Source of the DNA: CAIQPS01 sp963783835
Lineage (GTDB): Bacteria > Actinomycetota > Thermoleophilia > RBG-16-64-13
DNA: 64,000 nt
Direction: 5' to 3'
Assembly (NCBI GenBank): GCA_963783835.1
Contig: CAWAOX010000006.1
Span: 29,800-93,799 of the forward strand
Below are positions 47,880 through 63,735 of the stretch, one piece after another; position 1 is the first letter of the stretch, and every line of letters starts with the position of its first letter. The notes under the pieces were generated by a model that searched no databases, was not told the DNA's origin, and saw only the letters and a program-made list of their open reading frames with translations. A program made the position numbers and the translations under genes.

Positions 47880-48596
47880 CTACGGCGCCAGCGAGATGCG
47901 GGGGGTCTCGGCCGTCAGGTAGTCGATACGGCTGGTCCCGCCGCAGAAGCGGTCGATCAAGTCGGCCACTTCCTCACAGGCTTCTCTGATCTCGTCTTTG
48001 GTCACCGGCGGTAGACCGTCGACGTTGAACTCGATAGCCTGCGTCTCGGGAAGCGTCAGCGTGTGATTGGCCTGCCGCCAGGTCCACCGCCGGGTCAGGA
48101 CGACGCTCCCTTCCACGAAGATGACCTCGCCGGGCAGCGGATGTTCCAGATCGTTGGTGCCGAAGGGCACGAACTCCTCCTCACCGGTGGCGAACCGCAG
48201 TTCGATGTCGCCTTTGAGCACGTCGATGGCGTGTCCGCCGGCGGGGATCAGATGGCGCAGCGAGATGATGTTACCGATGTCGACGAGGGCGTTGATAGCC
48301 GGCAACTCGTCGCCGCGGAGAGCGCGGCGCGCCATGGCCTCGACCGAAGAGCGGAACTCCGCGGGTTTGGCGCCGAACGCTCGGTAGGCCTCCCGCCACG
48401 CCTTGATGCGCGGCTCCTCGGCGATCTGCTCGAGTACCGCCCGGCCGCGCACCGATCCTTCCGCCTGGCGCAGCAGCTGGACCAACTCGGGAGGGGAGGC
48501 CCCGTTGGTGACTTCGTAGGCGACCACGACGCCGCGGACATAGCCGGGGAAGCGGGCGAACACTTCAGGGGAGATGCTGTAGCTGCGGTATTCCAT
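47880..48596 (-). CDS. B3/B4 tRNA-binding domain protein
   Basis: This 238-residue protein matches the stand-alone B3/B4 domain related to part of the phenylalanyl-tRNA synthetase beta chain. Typical parts are RIKAWREAYRAFGAKPAEFR, SSVEAMARRAL, INALVDIGNIISLRHLIPAG and the FVPFGTNDLEHPLPGEVIF segment. Such proteins are thought to deacylate or check mischarged tRNA or modified amino acids, but this is not established for this member. ATG 48596 is preferred over an upstream in-frame codon because homology starts there. It is convergent with sucD. Confidence 0.8.
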   Translation of the reverse strand: MEYRSYSISPEVFARFPGYVRGVVVAYEVTNGASPPELVQLLRQAEGSVRGRAVLEQIAEEPRIKAWREAYRAFGAKPAEFRSSVEAMARRALRGDELPAINALVDIGNIISLRHLIPAGGHAIDVLKGDIELRFATGEEEFVPFGTNDLEHPLPGEVIFVEGSVVLTRRWTWRQANHTLTLPETQAIEFNVDGLPPVTKDEIREACEEVADLIDRFCGGTSRIDYLTAETPRISLAP

Positions 48597-48765
48597 GGCT
48601 GATCCCAGTCCTCGATCGGGGTGGCGACGCATCGCGATGCCGTCTTCCCGATTCTACCCGAAAAGGCTTTTCTCACTCCCAACCACCACTATCCTGGGGT
48701 ATCCTCAGGGCGGTGGCATGGCAAGCGAGCCTCGCAAACACGGACGAGACTGGACGGAGCAGCGC

Positions 48766-50452
48766 ATGCAGGTTGAGGTCCCTTGGGGTACCGGCACGGT
48801 CCCCGTAGAGGTCGACGAGCGCCGCGTGGCGGGCGTGCTCGGCGCCGAAGGTCGATAGAGCTGAGGATCCGGAGGGAGTGCTGAGACGGGCGCTGGAAGC
48901 GCCTGGGGCCGGCTTCAAGAGCTTTCTCCGCCGGGCCCCCTCGCCTTTGCTGGTCGTGGTCAACGACGCCACCCGGCCGACGCCCTCGGCCGAAGTGGTG
49001 CGGGTGATCCGCGAAGACCTGGAGGGATGGCTCGCGACGGGCGAGCGGCTCGAGGCGGTCGGTCGCGGGCTTTCCTTCGTCGTCGCCACCGGCACTCACC
49101 GCGTCGCGCTCCCCCAGGAGTTGGAGCACATCTTTGGGAAGGAGTTCCTCAAAGCCCACGCCGGGCGGGTGTCGTCGCACGACGCCAAGGACGCCGGGCG
49201 ACTGGTCCATCTGGGCCGGACCTCGCGGGGTACCGAGATCAAGGTGAACCGGCTGCTGGCGGAGGCGCAGAGCCTCATCGTGATCAACTCGGTGGAGCCA
49301 CACTACTTCGCCGGCTATACCGGGGGGCGCAAGTCCCTGTTCCCTGGGCTTGCCGGCTACGAGACCGTCTGGGCCAACCACGCGCTTTCCATGAAGCCGG
49401 GGTCGGAGAGTCTCGTCCTTGAGGGCAACCCCGTGCACGAGGACCTCGAGGAGGCTCTGGCCGTCGGGATAGACGGCAAGCAGGTGTTCTCCATCCAACT
49501 GGTGCTGGACAAAGACCACCGGGTAGGCTTCGCGGCGGCCGGCTCTCTGGAGGAGACCTTCCGCCGGGCGGTCGAAGTCGCCGAGCGGCAGTTCGTTCTC
49601 GACATAGAGCGGCGCTACGAAGTCGTCGTCGCGGTCGCCCCTCACCCGATGGACTGCAACTTCTATCAGACCAACAAGGCTATCCAGAGTGGCGCGCTGG
49701 CCGTCAAGGATGGGGGAGTCCTCCTGGTCGTCTCGGAGTGCCCCTTCGGGTTGGGAGAGAACCAGACCCTCTACGACATGTTGGCGGCCGCCGAATCCCC
49801 CGCTCAGGCCTTGGAGCGCGCCGACCAGGAGGAGTACCGCCTGGGGGTGCAGCAGGCGACCCGCATCGCCGGGATCCTGCAGCGGGCCGATATCTGGGCG
49901 GTGACGTCGCTGCCCGAGGAGCAGGTCCGATCGGTGTTCATGAGGCCCTTCAGCAGCGTGCAGGAGGCCGTCGACGCGGCTCTCTCCTCTCGGGGGCCGG
50001 ACGCGGAAGTGCTGTTCCTCATGGAAGCGAGCATCACCGTGCCCCGGCCGCGAGGCGCCGGCTACGCGGGGCCGCCGACGGCGCCCTGTCACGCCTCGCC
50101 AATCCGGAAGGCCGTGGTTATGGGGGTCCCGCTCTTGAGCATGGCCCACACCGGGCAGAGTTGGTCCTCGGCCACCTTGAGGGCCTGGGCAACCCGCTCG
50201 GGCTCGGTTTGCGTCCCGGTTATGACGAAGTCGAGGGCGATCTCGGTGAGGACGGTCGGGTGCTCGTCCCGCCGTTTGCCCCTGCGCCTCGACCGCCAGG
50301 CCGGTGAAGGGCTGCTTCATGCGCTCGAGGACCAGCGACACGGTGCTGCCGGCGCAGACGGCCAGGCTGGTGAGGATCATCTCGAGCGGCGTGGGACCGG
50401 CGGTGGCCCCGGGCCCAAGGGGATAGTCGAGGCAGACGGTATGCGGGGGTAG
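48766..50452 (+). CDS. LarA-like nickel-pincer racemase family protein (frameshift; 3' end uncertain)
   Basis: This is a LarA-family (nickel-pincer cofactor) protein of about 430 residues; the best known member racemises lactate. The N-terminus MQVEVPWGTGTVPVEV is joined, after removing one G at about 48850, to the main frame. Family motifs are VVNDATRPTPSAEV, FVVATGTHR, SSHDAKDAG and EPHYFAGYTGGRKSLFPG. The likeness ends near EASITVPRPR (about 50070). The open frame continues to 50452, but there it is antisense to an OsmC gene, so the real end probably lies near 50080-50140 after another lost base. No larBCE genes are seen, so the cofactor supply and substrate are unknown. Confidence 0.75.
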
Positions 50453-50538
50453 TCCAAACATACGGTATGTTGCCCGGTGCTGGCGGTGAAGCACGTCCCG
50501 CTCTCCCGGACTGCGCGGACGGACAATTCCTGGGGCAT
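50089..50538 (-). CDS. OsmC-family protein (frameshift and small internal duplication)
   Basis: This is a protein of about 145 residues of the OsmC/Ohr peroxiredoxin-like family. From ATG 50538 (GGAGG upstream) it reads MPQELSVRAVRESGTCF; the central helix is PTPLEMILTSLAVCAGSTVS with the conserved Cys, and the second part is VAQALKVAEDQLCPVWAMLK with the second Cys. The end is AFRIGEA. A one-base shift at about 50280 and another at about 50430 break it. At about 50420-50470 the peptide HTVCLDYP is encoded twice in a row, in two frames and with different synonymous codons. It is convergent with the LarA-like gene. Confidence 0.75.
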
Positions 50539-50601
50539 GAGGGCCTCCCTACCGGGGAATCGGACCACGCAATGATAGGTCGTGGAACGGCGCGCGGAAA
50601 G

Positions 50602-50630
50602 TTGAAATGGCAGGGGCCTTTGGGTATCAT
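50602..50630 (+). promoter_or_regulatory. tRNA-Tyr promoter
   Basis: TTGAAA (50602-50607) and TATCAT (50625-50630) are separated by 17 bp. The -10 box ends 32 bp before the tRNA-Tyr gene. Confidence 0.7.
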
Positions 50631-50662
50631 GCGAGTTCGCCTCCGCGTGGGGTTTCGCGCGT

Positions 50663-50743
<81 letters not shown>

Positions 50744-50805
50744 CCTCCACGGTCCAGCGGCGAGTGGTAGCCGGAGCAGCCATATCGGCTCGGCCGGCTC
50801 GAAGG

Positions 50806-50881
50806 GCCTCCATAGCTCAGTTGGCAGAGCACTTCCATGGTAAGGAAGGGGTCTTCGGTTCAAATCCGAATGGGGGCTCCA
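50806..50881 (+). tRNA. tRNA-Thr (GGT)
   Basis: A full cloverleaf of 76 nt with acceptor GCCTCCA/TGGGGGC, D arm GCTC...GAGC, anticodon stem CTTCC/GGAAG with loop ATGGTAA (GGT), T arm CGG-TTCAAAT-CCG and encoded CCA. Confidence 0.95.
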
Positions 50882-50883
50882 TA

Positions 50884-50985
50884 GGACCCGTTTCAGAATG
50901 AAGTTTCGCCGGGTGCCCACCGAGGGCGACGCATCGTGCCGTCCAGTGCGCACTAGGCGGCCGCAACTTCATTTGAAACGGATCC
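50884..50985. repeat. Inverted-repeat element, copy 2 (102 bp)
   Basis: The left end GGACCCGTTTCAGAATGAAG is matched by the inverted CTTCATTTGAAACGGATCC at the right end, again with one unpaired G in the left arm. The inner right part (GCGACGCATCGTGCCGTCCA, then GTGCGCACT) matches the element at 1184-1345. It sits exactly between tRNA-Thr and tRNA-Met and has no coding capacity. Confidence 0.8.
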
Positions 50986-50991
50986 CTTAGG

Positions 50992-51065
50992 GGCGGCGTA
51001 GCTCAGTCGGTCAGAGCAGCGGAATCATAATCCGCGTGTCAGAGGTTCGAGTCCTCTCGCCGCTA
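50992..51065 (+). tRNA. tRNA-Met (CAT, elongator type)
   Basis: Acceptor GGCGGCG/CGCCGCT (first pair G-U), D arm GCTC...GAGC, anticodon stem GCGGA/TCCGC with loop ATCATAA (CAT), T arm AGAGG-TTCGAGT-CCTCT. It lacks the three G-C pairs of an initiator anticodon stem. tRNA-Ile with modified CAT is less likely. CCA is not encoded. Confidence 0.92.
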
Positions 51066-51075
51066 CCTTCGTTTG

Positions 51076-51084
51076 TGGTAGCAT
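51076..51084 (+). promoter_or_regulatory. Extended -10 promoter before rpmG
   Basis: TGGTAGCAT fits an extended -10 (TGnTANNNT) 36 bp before rpmG. No good -35 box is seen; that position falls in the tRNA-Met gene. Confidence 0.5.
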
Positions 51085-51119
51085 GCACGGGCGTTAAATG
51101 ACTAGGGAGCGGTGAAGTA

Positions 51120-51269
51120 ATGCGGGTTCGGGTCACGATGGCTTGCCAGGAATGCAAGCGCCGTAATTACACCAGCATGAAGAACAAGCGCAACGATCCC
51201 GAGCGGATCGAATTGCGCAAGTACTGCAAGTGGTGCGATACGGTCACCGTCCACAAAGAGACCAAGTAG
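51120..51269 (+). CDS. rpmG: 50S ribosomal protein L33
   Basis: This 49-residue protein starts MRVRVTMACQECKRRNYTS and ends TVTVHKETK. Two CxxC pairs (CQEC and CKWC) show the zinc-binding (C+) form. GGGAGCGG precedes the ATG. It lies between tRNA-Met and tRNA-Trp, just upstream of secE, a common bacterial order. It is a component of the large ribosomal subunit. No zinc-free second copy is seen in this window. Confidence 0.95.
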   Translation: MRVRVTMACQECKRRNYTSMKNKRNDPERIELRKYCKWCDTVTVHKETK

Positions 51270-51295
51270 TCCGGTGAGCGGAAGACTGGGGGCGT

Positions 51296-51371
51296 AGGGC
51301 AGTAGCTCCAACGGTAGAGCGCCGGTCTCCAAAACCGGATGTTGGGGGTTCGAATCCCTCCTGCCCTGCCA
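51296..51371 (+). tRNA. tRNA-Trp (CCA)
   Basis: Acceptor AGGGCAG/CTGCCCT, D arm GCTC...GAGC, anticodon stem CCGGT/ACCGG with loop CTCCAAA (CCA), T arm GGGGG-TTCGAAT-CCCTC and encoded CCA after G73. Confidence 0.95.
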
Positions 51372-51396
51372 TTTCTTCCCGAAACGAGTAAAGGCT

Positions 51397-51745
51397 ATGG
51401 CGAAGAGCGTCAGCGACAAGACAACGAGCAAAGCCGCCCCCGCGACGAGCAAGCCCGCGAAGCAGTCGGGGGGCATCAAGAACCCGTTCTCGCGTTCTTC
51501 GTCTAGTGCTGCCGCCAAGCAGAGCGCCGGCCCGCGGGGCACGGTGACCACCAAGCCCCACGGTCGTTTGCGCACCTTCCTTCGGGAAGTCCGCATCGAG
51601 ATGAGCAAGGTCACTTGGCCGCCGCGCAAGGAATTGATCACATCGACCGGCGTCGTCATCGTCGCGGTCATCATCGCCAGCGTGTACATCGGGGTCTGGG
51701 ACTTCATCTGGAACCTGATCGTCCAGCGCAGTAGGATTGGGGTAG
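51397..51745 (+). CDS. secE: Preprotein translocase subunit SecE (no stop before nusG as read)
   Basis: This is a SecE protein of about 115 residues. A long Ala/Ser/Lys-rich cytoplasmic N-terminus (about 1-55) precedes the conserved LREVRIEMSKVTWPPRKELI helix and one membrane span (VVIVAVIIASVYIGVWDFIW). As read, the frame has no stop and runs into nusG. A single extra G in ATTGGGGTAGCT would explain this: with three G, TAG at 51743-51745 ends SecE. In a one-span SecE the C-terminus faces outside, so a real fusion would put NusG on the wrong side of the membrane. Confidence 0.85.
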
Positions 51746-51747
51746 CT

Positions 51748-52302
51748 GTGGCCGAGGTGGAAACCAGCACGACGACCATGGATGCCAAGTGGTACGTGAT
51801 CAACACGTACTCGGGCCACGAGAACAAGGCCCGCACCAACCTCGAGCACCGCATCCAGTCGATGCACCAGGAACCCTACTTCAAGAAGATCGTGGTGCCC
51901 ACCGAACAGGTGGTCGAGACCAAGGGCGGCGAGAAGGTCCAGGTCGAGAAGCGCATCTTCCCCGGCTATCTGCTGGTCGAGATGATCCTCACCGACGACT
52001 CCTGGTCCCTGGTCAAGAACACCCCCGGGGTCACGGGATTCGTCGGTTCGGAGAACAAGCCGACCCCGCTCATGCCGTCGGAAGTGGACCGCATCCTCCA
52101 CACCACTACTGTGGTGAAGCCCAAAGCCAAGGCCGAGTTCGTGGTGGGCGACCAGGTGCGGGTGGTCAGCGGACCGCTGGCCGACTTCACGGGTGAGGTC
52201 TCCGAGGTCAATATCGAGCAGAGCAAGCTCAAAGTGTTAGTGTCGATCTTCGGGCGGGATACACCGACCGAATTGGGTTTCGAGCAGGTCAAGAAGATCT
52301 AG
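51748..52302 (+). CDS. nusG: Transcription termination/antitermination factor NusG
   Basis: This 184-residue (or 174-residue) NusG has an N-terminal NGN domain (KWYVINTYSGHENKARTNLE, then RIFPGYLLVEMILTDD, with NTPGVTGFVG) and a C-terminal KOW domain (VGDQVRVVSGPLADFTGEVS). The end is ELGFEQVKKI. GTG 51748 or ATG 51778 may be the start; the first agrees with the usual short acidic leader. It binds the beta-prime clamp helices and links RNA polymerase to Rho or the ribosome. The gene is followed by rplK after 42 bp. Confidence 0.93.
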   Translation: MAEVETSTTTMDAKWYVINTYSGHENKARTNLEHRIQSMHQEPYFKKIVVPTEQVVETKGGEKVQVEKRIFPGYLLVEMILTDDSWSLVKNTPGVTGFVGSENKPTPLMPSEVDRILHTTTVVKPKAKAEFVVGDQVRVVSGPLADFTGEVSEVNIEQSKLKVLVSIFGRDTPTELGFEQVKKI

Positions 52303-52344
52303 GCCGGTCGGACCGGGGATCCTGGATAGATACGGAGAATCAAG

Positions 52345-52770
52345 GTGGCGAAGAAGGTACGGGCGATAGTCAAACTGCAGATCGTGGGCGGAAAAGCCAA
52401 CCCGGCTCCCCCGGTCGGCCCCGCGCTGGGCCAGCATGGCGTGAACATCATGGAGTTCTGCAAGGCTTACAACGCCGCCACGCAGGACAAGATCGACTCG
52501 GTCGTCCCGGTCGAGATCACGGTGTTCGAGGACCGTTCCTTCACGTTCGTCCTCAAGACCGCCCCTGCGGCGGTGCTCATCCGTAACGCGGCCGGCATCA
52601 GCAAAGGCGCCGCCAACCCGCGCAAGGACAAAGTGGGCAAGATCACCAAAGACCAACTACGGCAGATCGCCGAGACCAAGATGCCCGACCTCAACGCTCT
52701 CGATATCGACGCCGCCATGAAGATCCTGGCCGGCACCGCGCGGAGCATGGGAGTCACCATAGTCGAATAG
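52345..52770 (+). CDS. rplK: 50S ribosomal protein L11
   Basis: This 141-residue protein shows the family pattern in full: VKLQIVGGKANPAPPVGPAL, GQHGVNIMEFCKAYNA, then a C-terminal RNA-binding part with GAANPRKDKVGKITKDQL and GTARSMGVTIVE. It starts with GTG. L11 binds the GTPase centre of 23S rRNA and is needed for stringent response signalling. It is cotranscribed with nusG and rplA. Confidence 0.97.
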   Translation: MAKKVRAIVKLQIVGGKANPAPPVGPALGQHGVNIMEFCKAYNAATQDKIDSVVPVEITVFEDRSFTFVLKTAPAAVLIRNAAGISKGAANPRKDKVGKITKDQLRQIAETKMPDLNALDIDAAMKILAGTARSMGVTIVE

Positions 52771-52877
52771 CCCGCGGCCGCGGGAAGAACAAGCCCTCGC
52801 GTTGCACTGGGATCGCGCGCGCAGGGCCGGAAGGTGGGAGGGCCGGAGAGCCCGTTTGACCACCAGGAGGTATGAAG

Positions 52878-53591
52878 ATGAGCAAGGATTCCAAGCGCTT
52901 CCAGGAAGCGAAGAAAGCCGTCGAGCCGGGCAGGGTGTACTCTCCGATCGAGGCGGCCAAGCTGCTTAAGAGCGTGGAGACCGCCAATTTCGACGAGACT
53001 GTCGAAGTCCACATCAAGCTCGGTGTCAATCCCCGTCATGCCGACCAGCAGGTGCGCGGCACATGCATGCTCCCGCACGGCACCGGCAAGACCGTTCGAG
53101 TCGCGGTGTTTGCCAAGGGGGAGAAGGCCACTGAGGCCGAAGCGGCCGGGGCCGACATCGTGGGTGCCGAAGACCTCGCCTCTCTGGTGGAGGGTGGCAT
53201 GCTCGACTTCGACGCCGCCATCGCCACTCCCGACATGATGGGCGTGGTGGGCAAGCTCGGCCGGGTGCTGGGTCCCCGCGGCCTCATGCCCAACCCGAAG
53301 GCAGGTACTGTCACGTTCGAGGTGGCCAAAGCCGTTCAGGACATGAAAGCCGGCAAGGTGGAGTACCGTACCGACAAGTTCGGCGTGATCCACCTGATCG
53401 TCGGCAAGAAGTCGTTTGAGGCCGAGAAGCTGGTCGCCAACTACGCCGAGGTGCTGGGCGAGATCGTCCGGGCCAAGCCGGCGGCCGCCAAAGGCAAGTA
53501 CCTGCGCACCATCACCATGACGACGACCATGGGTCCCGGTGTCCCCCTGGACACCTCCAAGACCAGGGCCATGCTGGAAGAAGAAGCTTAG
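52878..53591 (+). CDS. rplA: 50S ribosomal protein L1
   Basis: This 237-residue protein has YSPIEAAKLLKSVETANFDE, VRGTCMLPHGTGKTVRVAVF and GRVLGPRGLMPNPKAGTVT. ATG 52878 is chosen because AGGAGG lies 8 nt upstream; the ATG at 52872 is only 2 nt from it. L1 binds the 23S rRNA stalk and may repress its own operon. Two hairpins in tandem follow the stop. Confidence 0.96.
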   Translation: MSKDSKRFQEAKKAVEPGRVYSPIEAAKLLKSVETANFDETVEVHIKLGVNPRHADQQVRGTCMLPHGTGKTVRVAVFAKGEKATEAEAAGADIVGAEDLASLVEGGMLDFDAAIATPDMMGVVGKLGRVLGPRGLMPNPKAGTVTFEVAKAVQDMKAGKVEYRTDKFGVIHLIVGKKSFEAEKLVANYAEVLGEIVRAKPAAAKGKYLRTITMTTTMGPGVPLDTSKTRAMLEEEA

Positions 53592-53596
53592 GAGGG

Positions 53597-53669
53597 GCGC
53601 CGGGCTCGCGCCCGGCGCGTGCGGCCGCCGGACTTCGCTGGAGCGAGGTCCGGCGGCCGTTTCTTTCTT
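53597..53669 (+). terminator. Tandem hairpins, rplA terminator
   Basis: A perfect 9-bp hairpin (53597-53605 with 53610-53618) is followed by a long GC stem (53622-53639 with 53642-53659, one G-U pair) and TTTCTTTCTT. It ends the rplKA transcript before the rplJ promoter. Confidence 0.85.
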
Positions 53670-53693
53670 GCGATACTGAAGCGACGCGTCACC

Positions 53694-53702
53694 TGTTATA
53701 AT
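53694..53702 (+). promoter_or_regulatory. rplJL promoter (extended -10)
   Basis: TGTTATAAT is a perfect extended -10 (TGn plus TATAAT). It sits 25 bp after the rplA terminator and about 185 bp before rplJ. No clear -35 box is present at 17 bp. Confidence 0.65.
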
Positions 53703-53714
53703 CCCCCCCGCAAA

Positions 53715-53887
53715 CCCGCCAGAGACAGCTGGTGCCGCCTAGGCGGCAGAAGCGGCCCGAGTCCTCGGACCGGCCCGCCAGCCGAGGCAGAGTGTGACCG
53801 ACATAGCGGTCCGAAAGGGCCTGTGACGTCATCGTCCGCCTCTGCTGATCGAGGTGGACGATTTTTGTTTGAAGGAGGTGACACAGT
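53715..53887 (+). ncRNA. L10 leader with attenuator hairpin
   Basis: The untranslated leader of rplJ folds into several hairpins. The last (ATCGTCC.CCTC at 53831-53842 with GAGG.GGACGAT at 53851-53862) is followed by TTTTG and looks like an intrinsic terminator just before the ribosome-binding site AAGGAGGTG. This is the layout of the L10 leader, in which the L10-L12 complex binds the RNA to control rplJL. The boundary of the element is approximate. Confidence 0.75.
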
Positions 53888-54412
53888 ATGTCGAAACAGA
53901 ACAAGATCGACGCGGTCGCGGAGATAACCGCCGATCTGAAGGGTGCGGATGTCTATTACTTCGTCGACTATCGCGGCCTGACCTTCGCCGAAGCCACGGA
54001 GCTTCGGAGACGGCTGCGCAAGGTCGACGCCGATCTCAAGGTCGTCAAGAACACCCTGGGCAAGATCGCGGCTGAAAACGCGGGCGTGGAGGGCCTGAGC
54101 GAGTTGCTTCAGGGGCCCACGGCCATCGCGTACGTCCATGGCGATCCCGTCCGGGTGGCCAAGACCATCCAGGACTTCATCAAGGAGAAGAAGAAAGCGG
54201 CTATCAGAGGGGGCAAGCTCCAGCGCTCCCTGCTGACGGCTACCGACATCGAGGCTCTGGCCGCGCTACCCAGCCGCGAGCAATTGATCGCTCAGGTGGT
54301 GGGCGCGATAGCCTCGCCGCTGTACGGTCTGGCCAACGTCCTCGCCGGCCCCATCCGCGGTCTGGTGGTCGTTCTCGCGCAGGTGCAGGACCAGAAAGCA
54401 AACGCTGCGTAG
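53888..54412 (+). CDS. rplJ: 50S ribosomal protein L10
   Basis: This 174-residue protein has the family opening KIDAVAEITADLKGADVYYF and VDYRGLTFAEATELRRRLRK, then VVKNTLGKIAAENAGV. The C-terminal helix that holds L12 dimers is GLANVLAGPIRGLVVVLAQV. AAGGAGGTG lies 7 nt upstream of the ATG. It anchors the L7/L12 stalk to the ribosome. Confidence 0.97.
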   Translation: MSKQNKIDAVAEITADLKGADVYYFVDYRGLTFAEATELRRRLRKVDADLKVVKNTLGKIAAENAGVEGLSELLQGPTAIAYVHGDPVRVAKTIQDFIKEKKKAAIRGGKLQRSLLTATDIEALAALPSREQLIAQVVGAIASPLYGLANVLAGPIRGLVVVLAQVQDQKANAA

Positions 54413-54500
54413 CCGGAAGTCCGTTCGCGGACCTTCTGCGCAGGCACATTGGACATACATACCATTCTCAGCAGGAACATTCGGAAGGAGTTGAACGAAA

Positions 54501-54875
54501 GTGACCCCCCAGGAACTTATCGAAGAGATCAAGAAGATGACGGTGCTGGAGCTTTCCGCTCTGGTCAAGGCGCTTGAAGAGGAATTCGGCGTAAGCGCCG
54601 CCATGCCGATGGCTATGGCCGCCGGTCCGGCTGCCGCCGGTCCCGTGGTCGAGGAAGAAGAGCAGACGGAATTCGACGTCATCCTCAAAGCTGCCGGCGA
54701 GAAGAAGATCAACGTCATCAAGGTCGTGCGCGCCCTCACCGGTCTGGGCCTGAAAGAAGCCAAGGACCTGGTCGACGGAGCTCCCAACCCGGTCAAGCAG
54801 GGCATCACCAAGGCCGAAGCCGAAGAGATCAAGAAACAGCTCGACGAAGTCGGCGCCGACGTCGAGATCAAGTAA
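54501..54875 (+). CDS. rplL: 50S ribosomal protein L7/L12
   Basis: This 124-residue stalk protein has an N-terminal dimer part (IEEIKKMTVLELSALVKALE), an Ala/Pro/Gly hinge (about residues 35-55), and the conserved C-terminal domain (EFDVILKAAGEKKINVIKVV, then KEAKDLVDGAPNPVKQG). It starts with GTG and has GGAAGGAG upstream. It recruits translation GTPases. Confidence 0.97.
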   Translation: MTPQELIEEIKKMTVLELSALVKALEEEFGVSAAMPMAMAAGPAAAGPVVEEEEQTEFDVILKAAGEKKINVIKVVRALTGLGLKEAKDLVDGAPNPVKQGITKAEAEEIKKQLDEVGADVEIK

Positions 54876-54883
54876 CCGGTGAC

Positions 54884-54913
54884 GCCGGCGGGCGGCTGCG
54901 CCGTCCCGCCGGC
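54884..54913 (+). terminator. Hairpin after rplL (weak or partial terminator)
   Basis: GCCGGCGGG (54884-54892) pairs with CCCGCCGGC (54905-54913), and an inner GGC/GCC pair extends it. No T run follows, so partial read-through into rpoBC is likely. Confidence 0.5.
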
Positions 54914-54961
54914 CGAAGCGCAGGCCTGGCCGCGGTCGGAAGAATCCTACCGCTGCCAGGC

Positions 54962-54990
54962 TTGCCGCGCATTGCCATGCGTGATAGCAT
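54962..54990 (+). promoter_or_regulatory. rpoBC promoter
   Basis: TTGCCG (54962-54967) and TAGCAT (54985-54990) are 17 bp apart, with TGA before the -10 making an extended -10 (TGATAGCAT). It lies 57 bp before rpoB. Confidence 0.6.
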
Positions 54991-55046
54991 ACAAGTTTGC
55001 GCGTTGACCCAAGTTCAAACCCCCGGCATGCGAGGAGTGATCCCCT

Positions 55047-58835
<3,789 letters not shown>

Positions 58836-58844
58836 GAGCCTTCG

Positions 58845-63185
<4,341 letters not shown>

Positions 63186-63211
63186 AGAACTACAGGGGTT
63201 GAGGGGGCTTG

Positions 63212-63240
63212 TTGCAGGCCCCCACAGCCTTTGCTATACT
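63212..63240 (+). promoter_or_regulatory. rpsL promoter
   Basis: TTGCAG (63212-63217) and TATACT (63235-63240) are 17 bp apart, and TGC before the -10 makes it extended (TGCTATACT). A GGGGGC/GCCCCC hairpin (63203-63223) overlaps the -35 box. The start codon lies 101 bp downstream. Confidence 0.75.
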
Positions 63241-63341
63241 TCGCGGCCGCTGCGCGGTCGGATGCGTGTTGTCCGGCTGCGCCTATACGGCGCGGAAGCA
63301 GCGTTTTGTGAGCATAAGCGAGAAGTAGACGAGGAGCATTT

Positions 63342-63713
63342 GTGCCGACGATCAACCAGCTGATCCGCAAGGGCCGGCAGGCGCAGTCCAAGAGGACCAA
63401 GACGCCCGCCCTCAGAGGCGCCCCGCAGAAACGTGGCGTCTGCACCCGCGTGTACACCACTACGCCCAAGAAGCCCAACTCGGCCCTGAGGAAAGTGGCG
63501 CGCGTACGGCTGGTCAACGGGATGGAAGTCACCGCTTACATCCCCGGCATCGGACACAATCTGCAGGAGCACTCGGTGGTCCTCATCCGCGGTGGCAGGG
63601 TCAAAGACCTCCCGGGTGTGCGGTACAAGATAATCCGCGCGGCCCTCGACGCCGCGGGAGTGGCCAACCGCAAGCAGAGCCGCTCCAAATACGGCGTCAA
63701 GCTCGGCAAATAG
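63342..63713 (+). CDS. rpsL: 30S ribosomal protein S12
   Basis: This 123-residue protein starts with GTG (GAGGAG upstream). It has the universal parts PTINQLIRKGRQAQ, CTRVYTTTPKKPNSALRKVA and the decoding-centre segments KKPNSALRK and GRVKDLPGVRYK. The Lys residues linked to streptomycin sensitivity (KKPNS and the later loop) are present. It is essential for decoding accuracy. Confidence 0.98.
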   Translation: MPTINQLIRKGRQAQSKRTKTPALRGAPQKRGVCTRVYTTTPKKPNSALRKVARVRLVNGMEVTAYIPGIGHNLQEHSVVLIRGGRVKDLPGVRYKIIRAALDAAGVANRKQSRSKYGVKLGK

Positions 63714-63735
63714 GGTAAGGAAGGCGTACGCAGCT

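Noticed and set aside
50090..50452. C-terminal extension of the LarA-like protein
   Set aside because: The extra frame is antisense to the OsmC gene and its sequence has no LarA likeness, so I do not treat it as protein.
50884..50985. Integron attC site as the identity of the inverted-repeat element
   Set aside because: The bulged base is attC-like, but the GTTRRRY and RYYYAAC core boxes are absent, and no integrase or cassette array is near.
63203..63223. Rho-independent terminator after rpoC
   Set aside because: The GGGGGC/GCCCCC hairpin has no T run and overlaps the -35 box of the rpsL promoter, so a terminator role is not supported.
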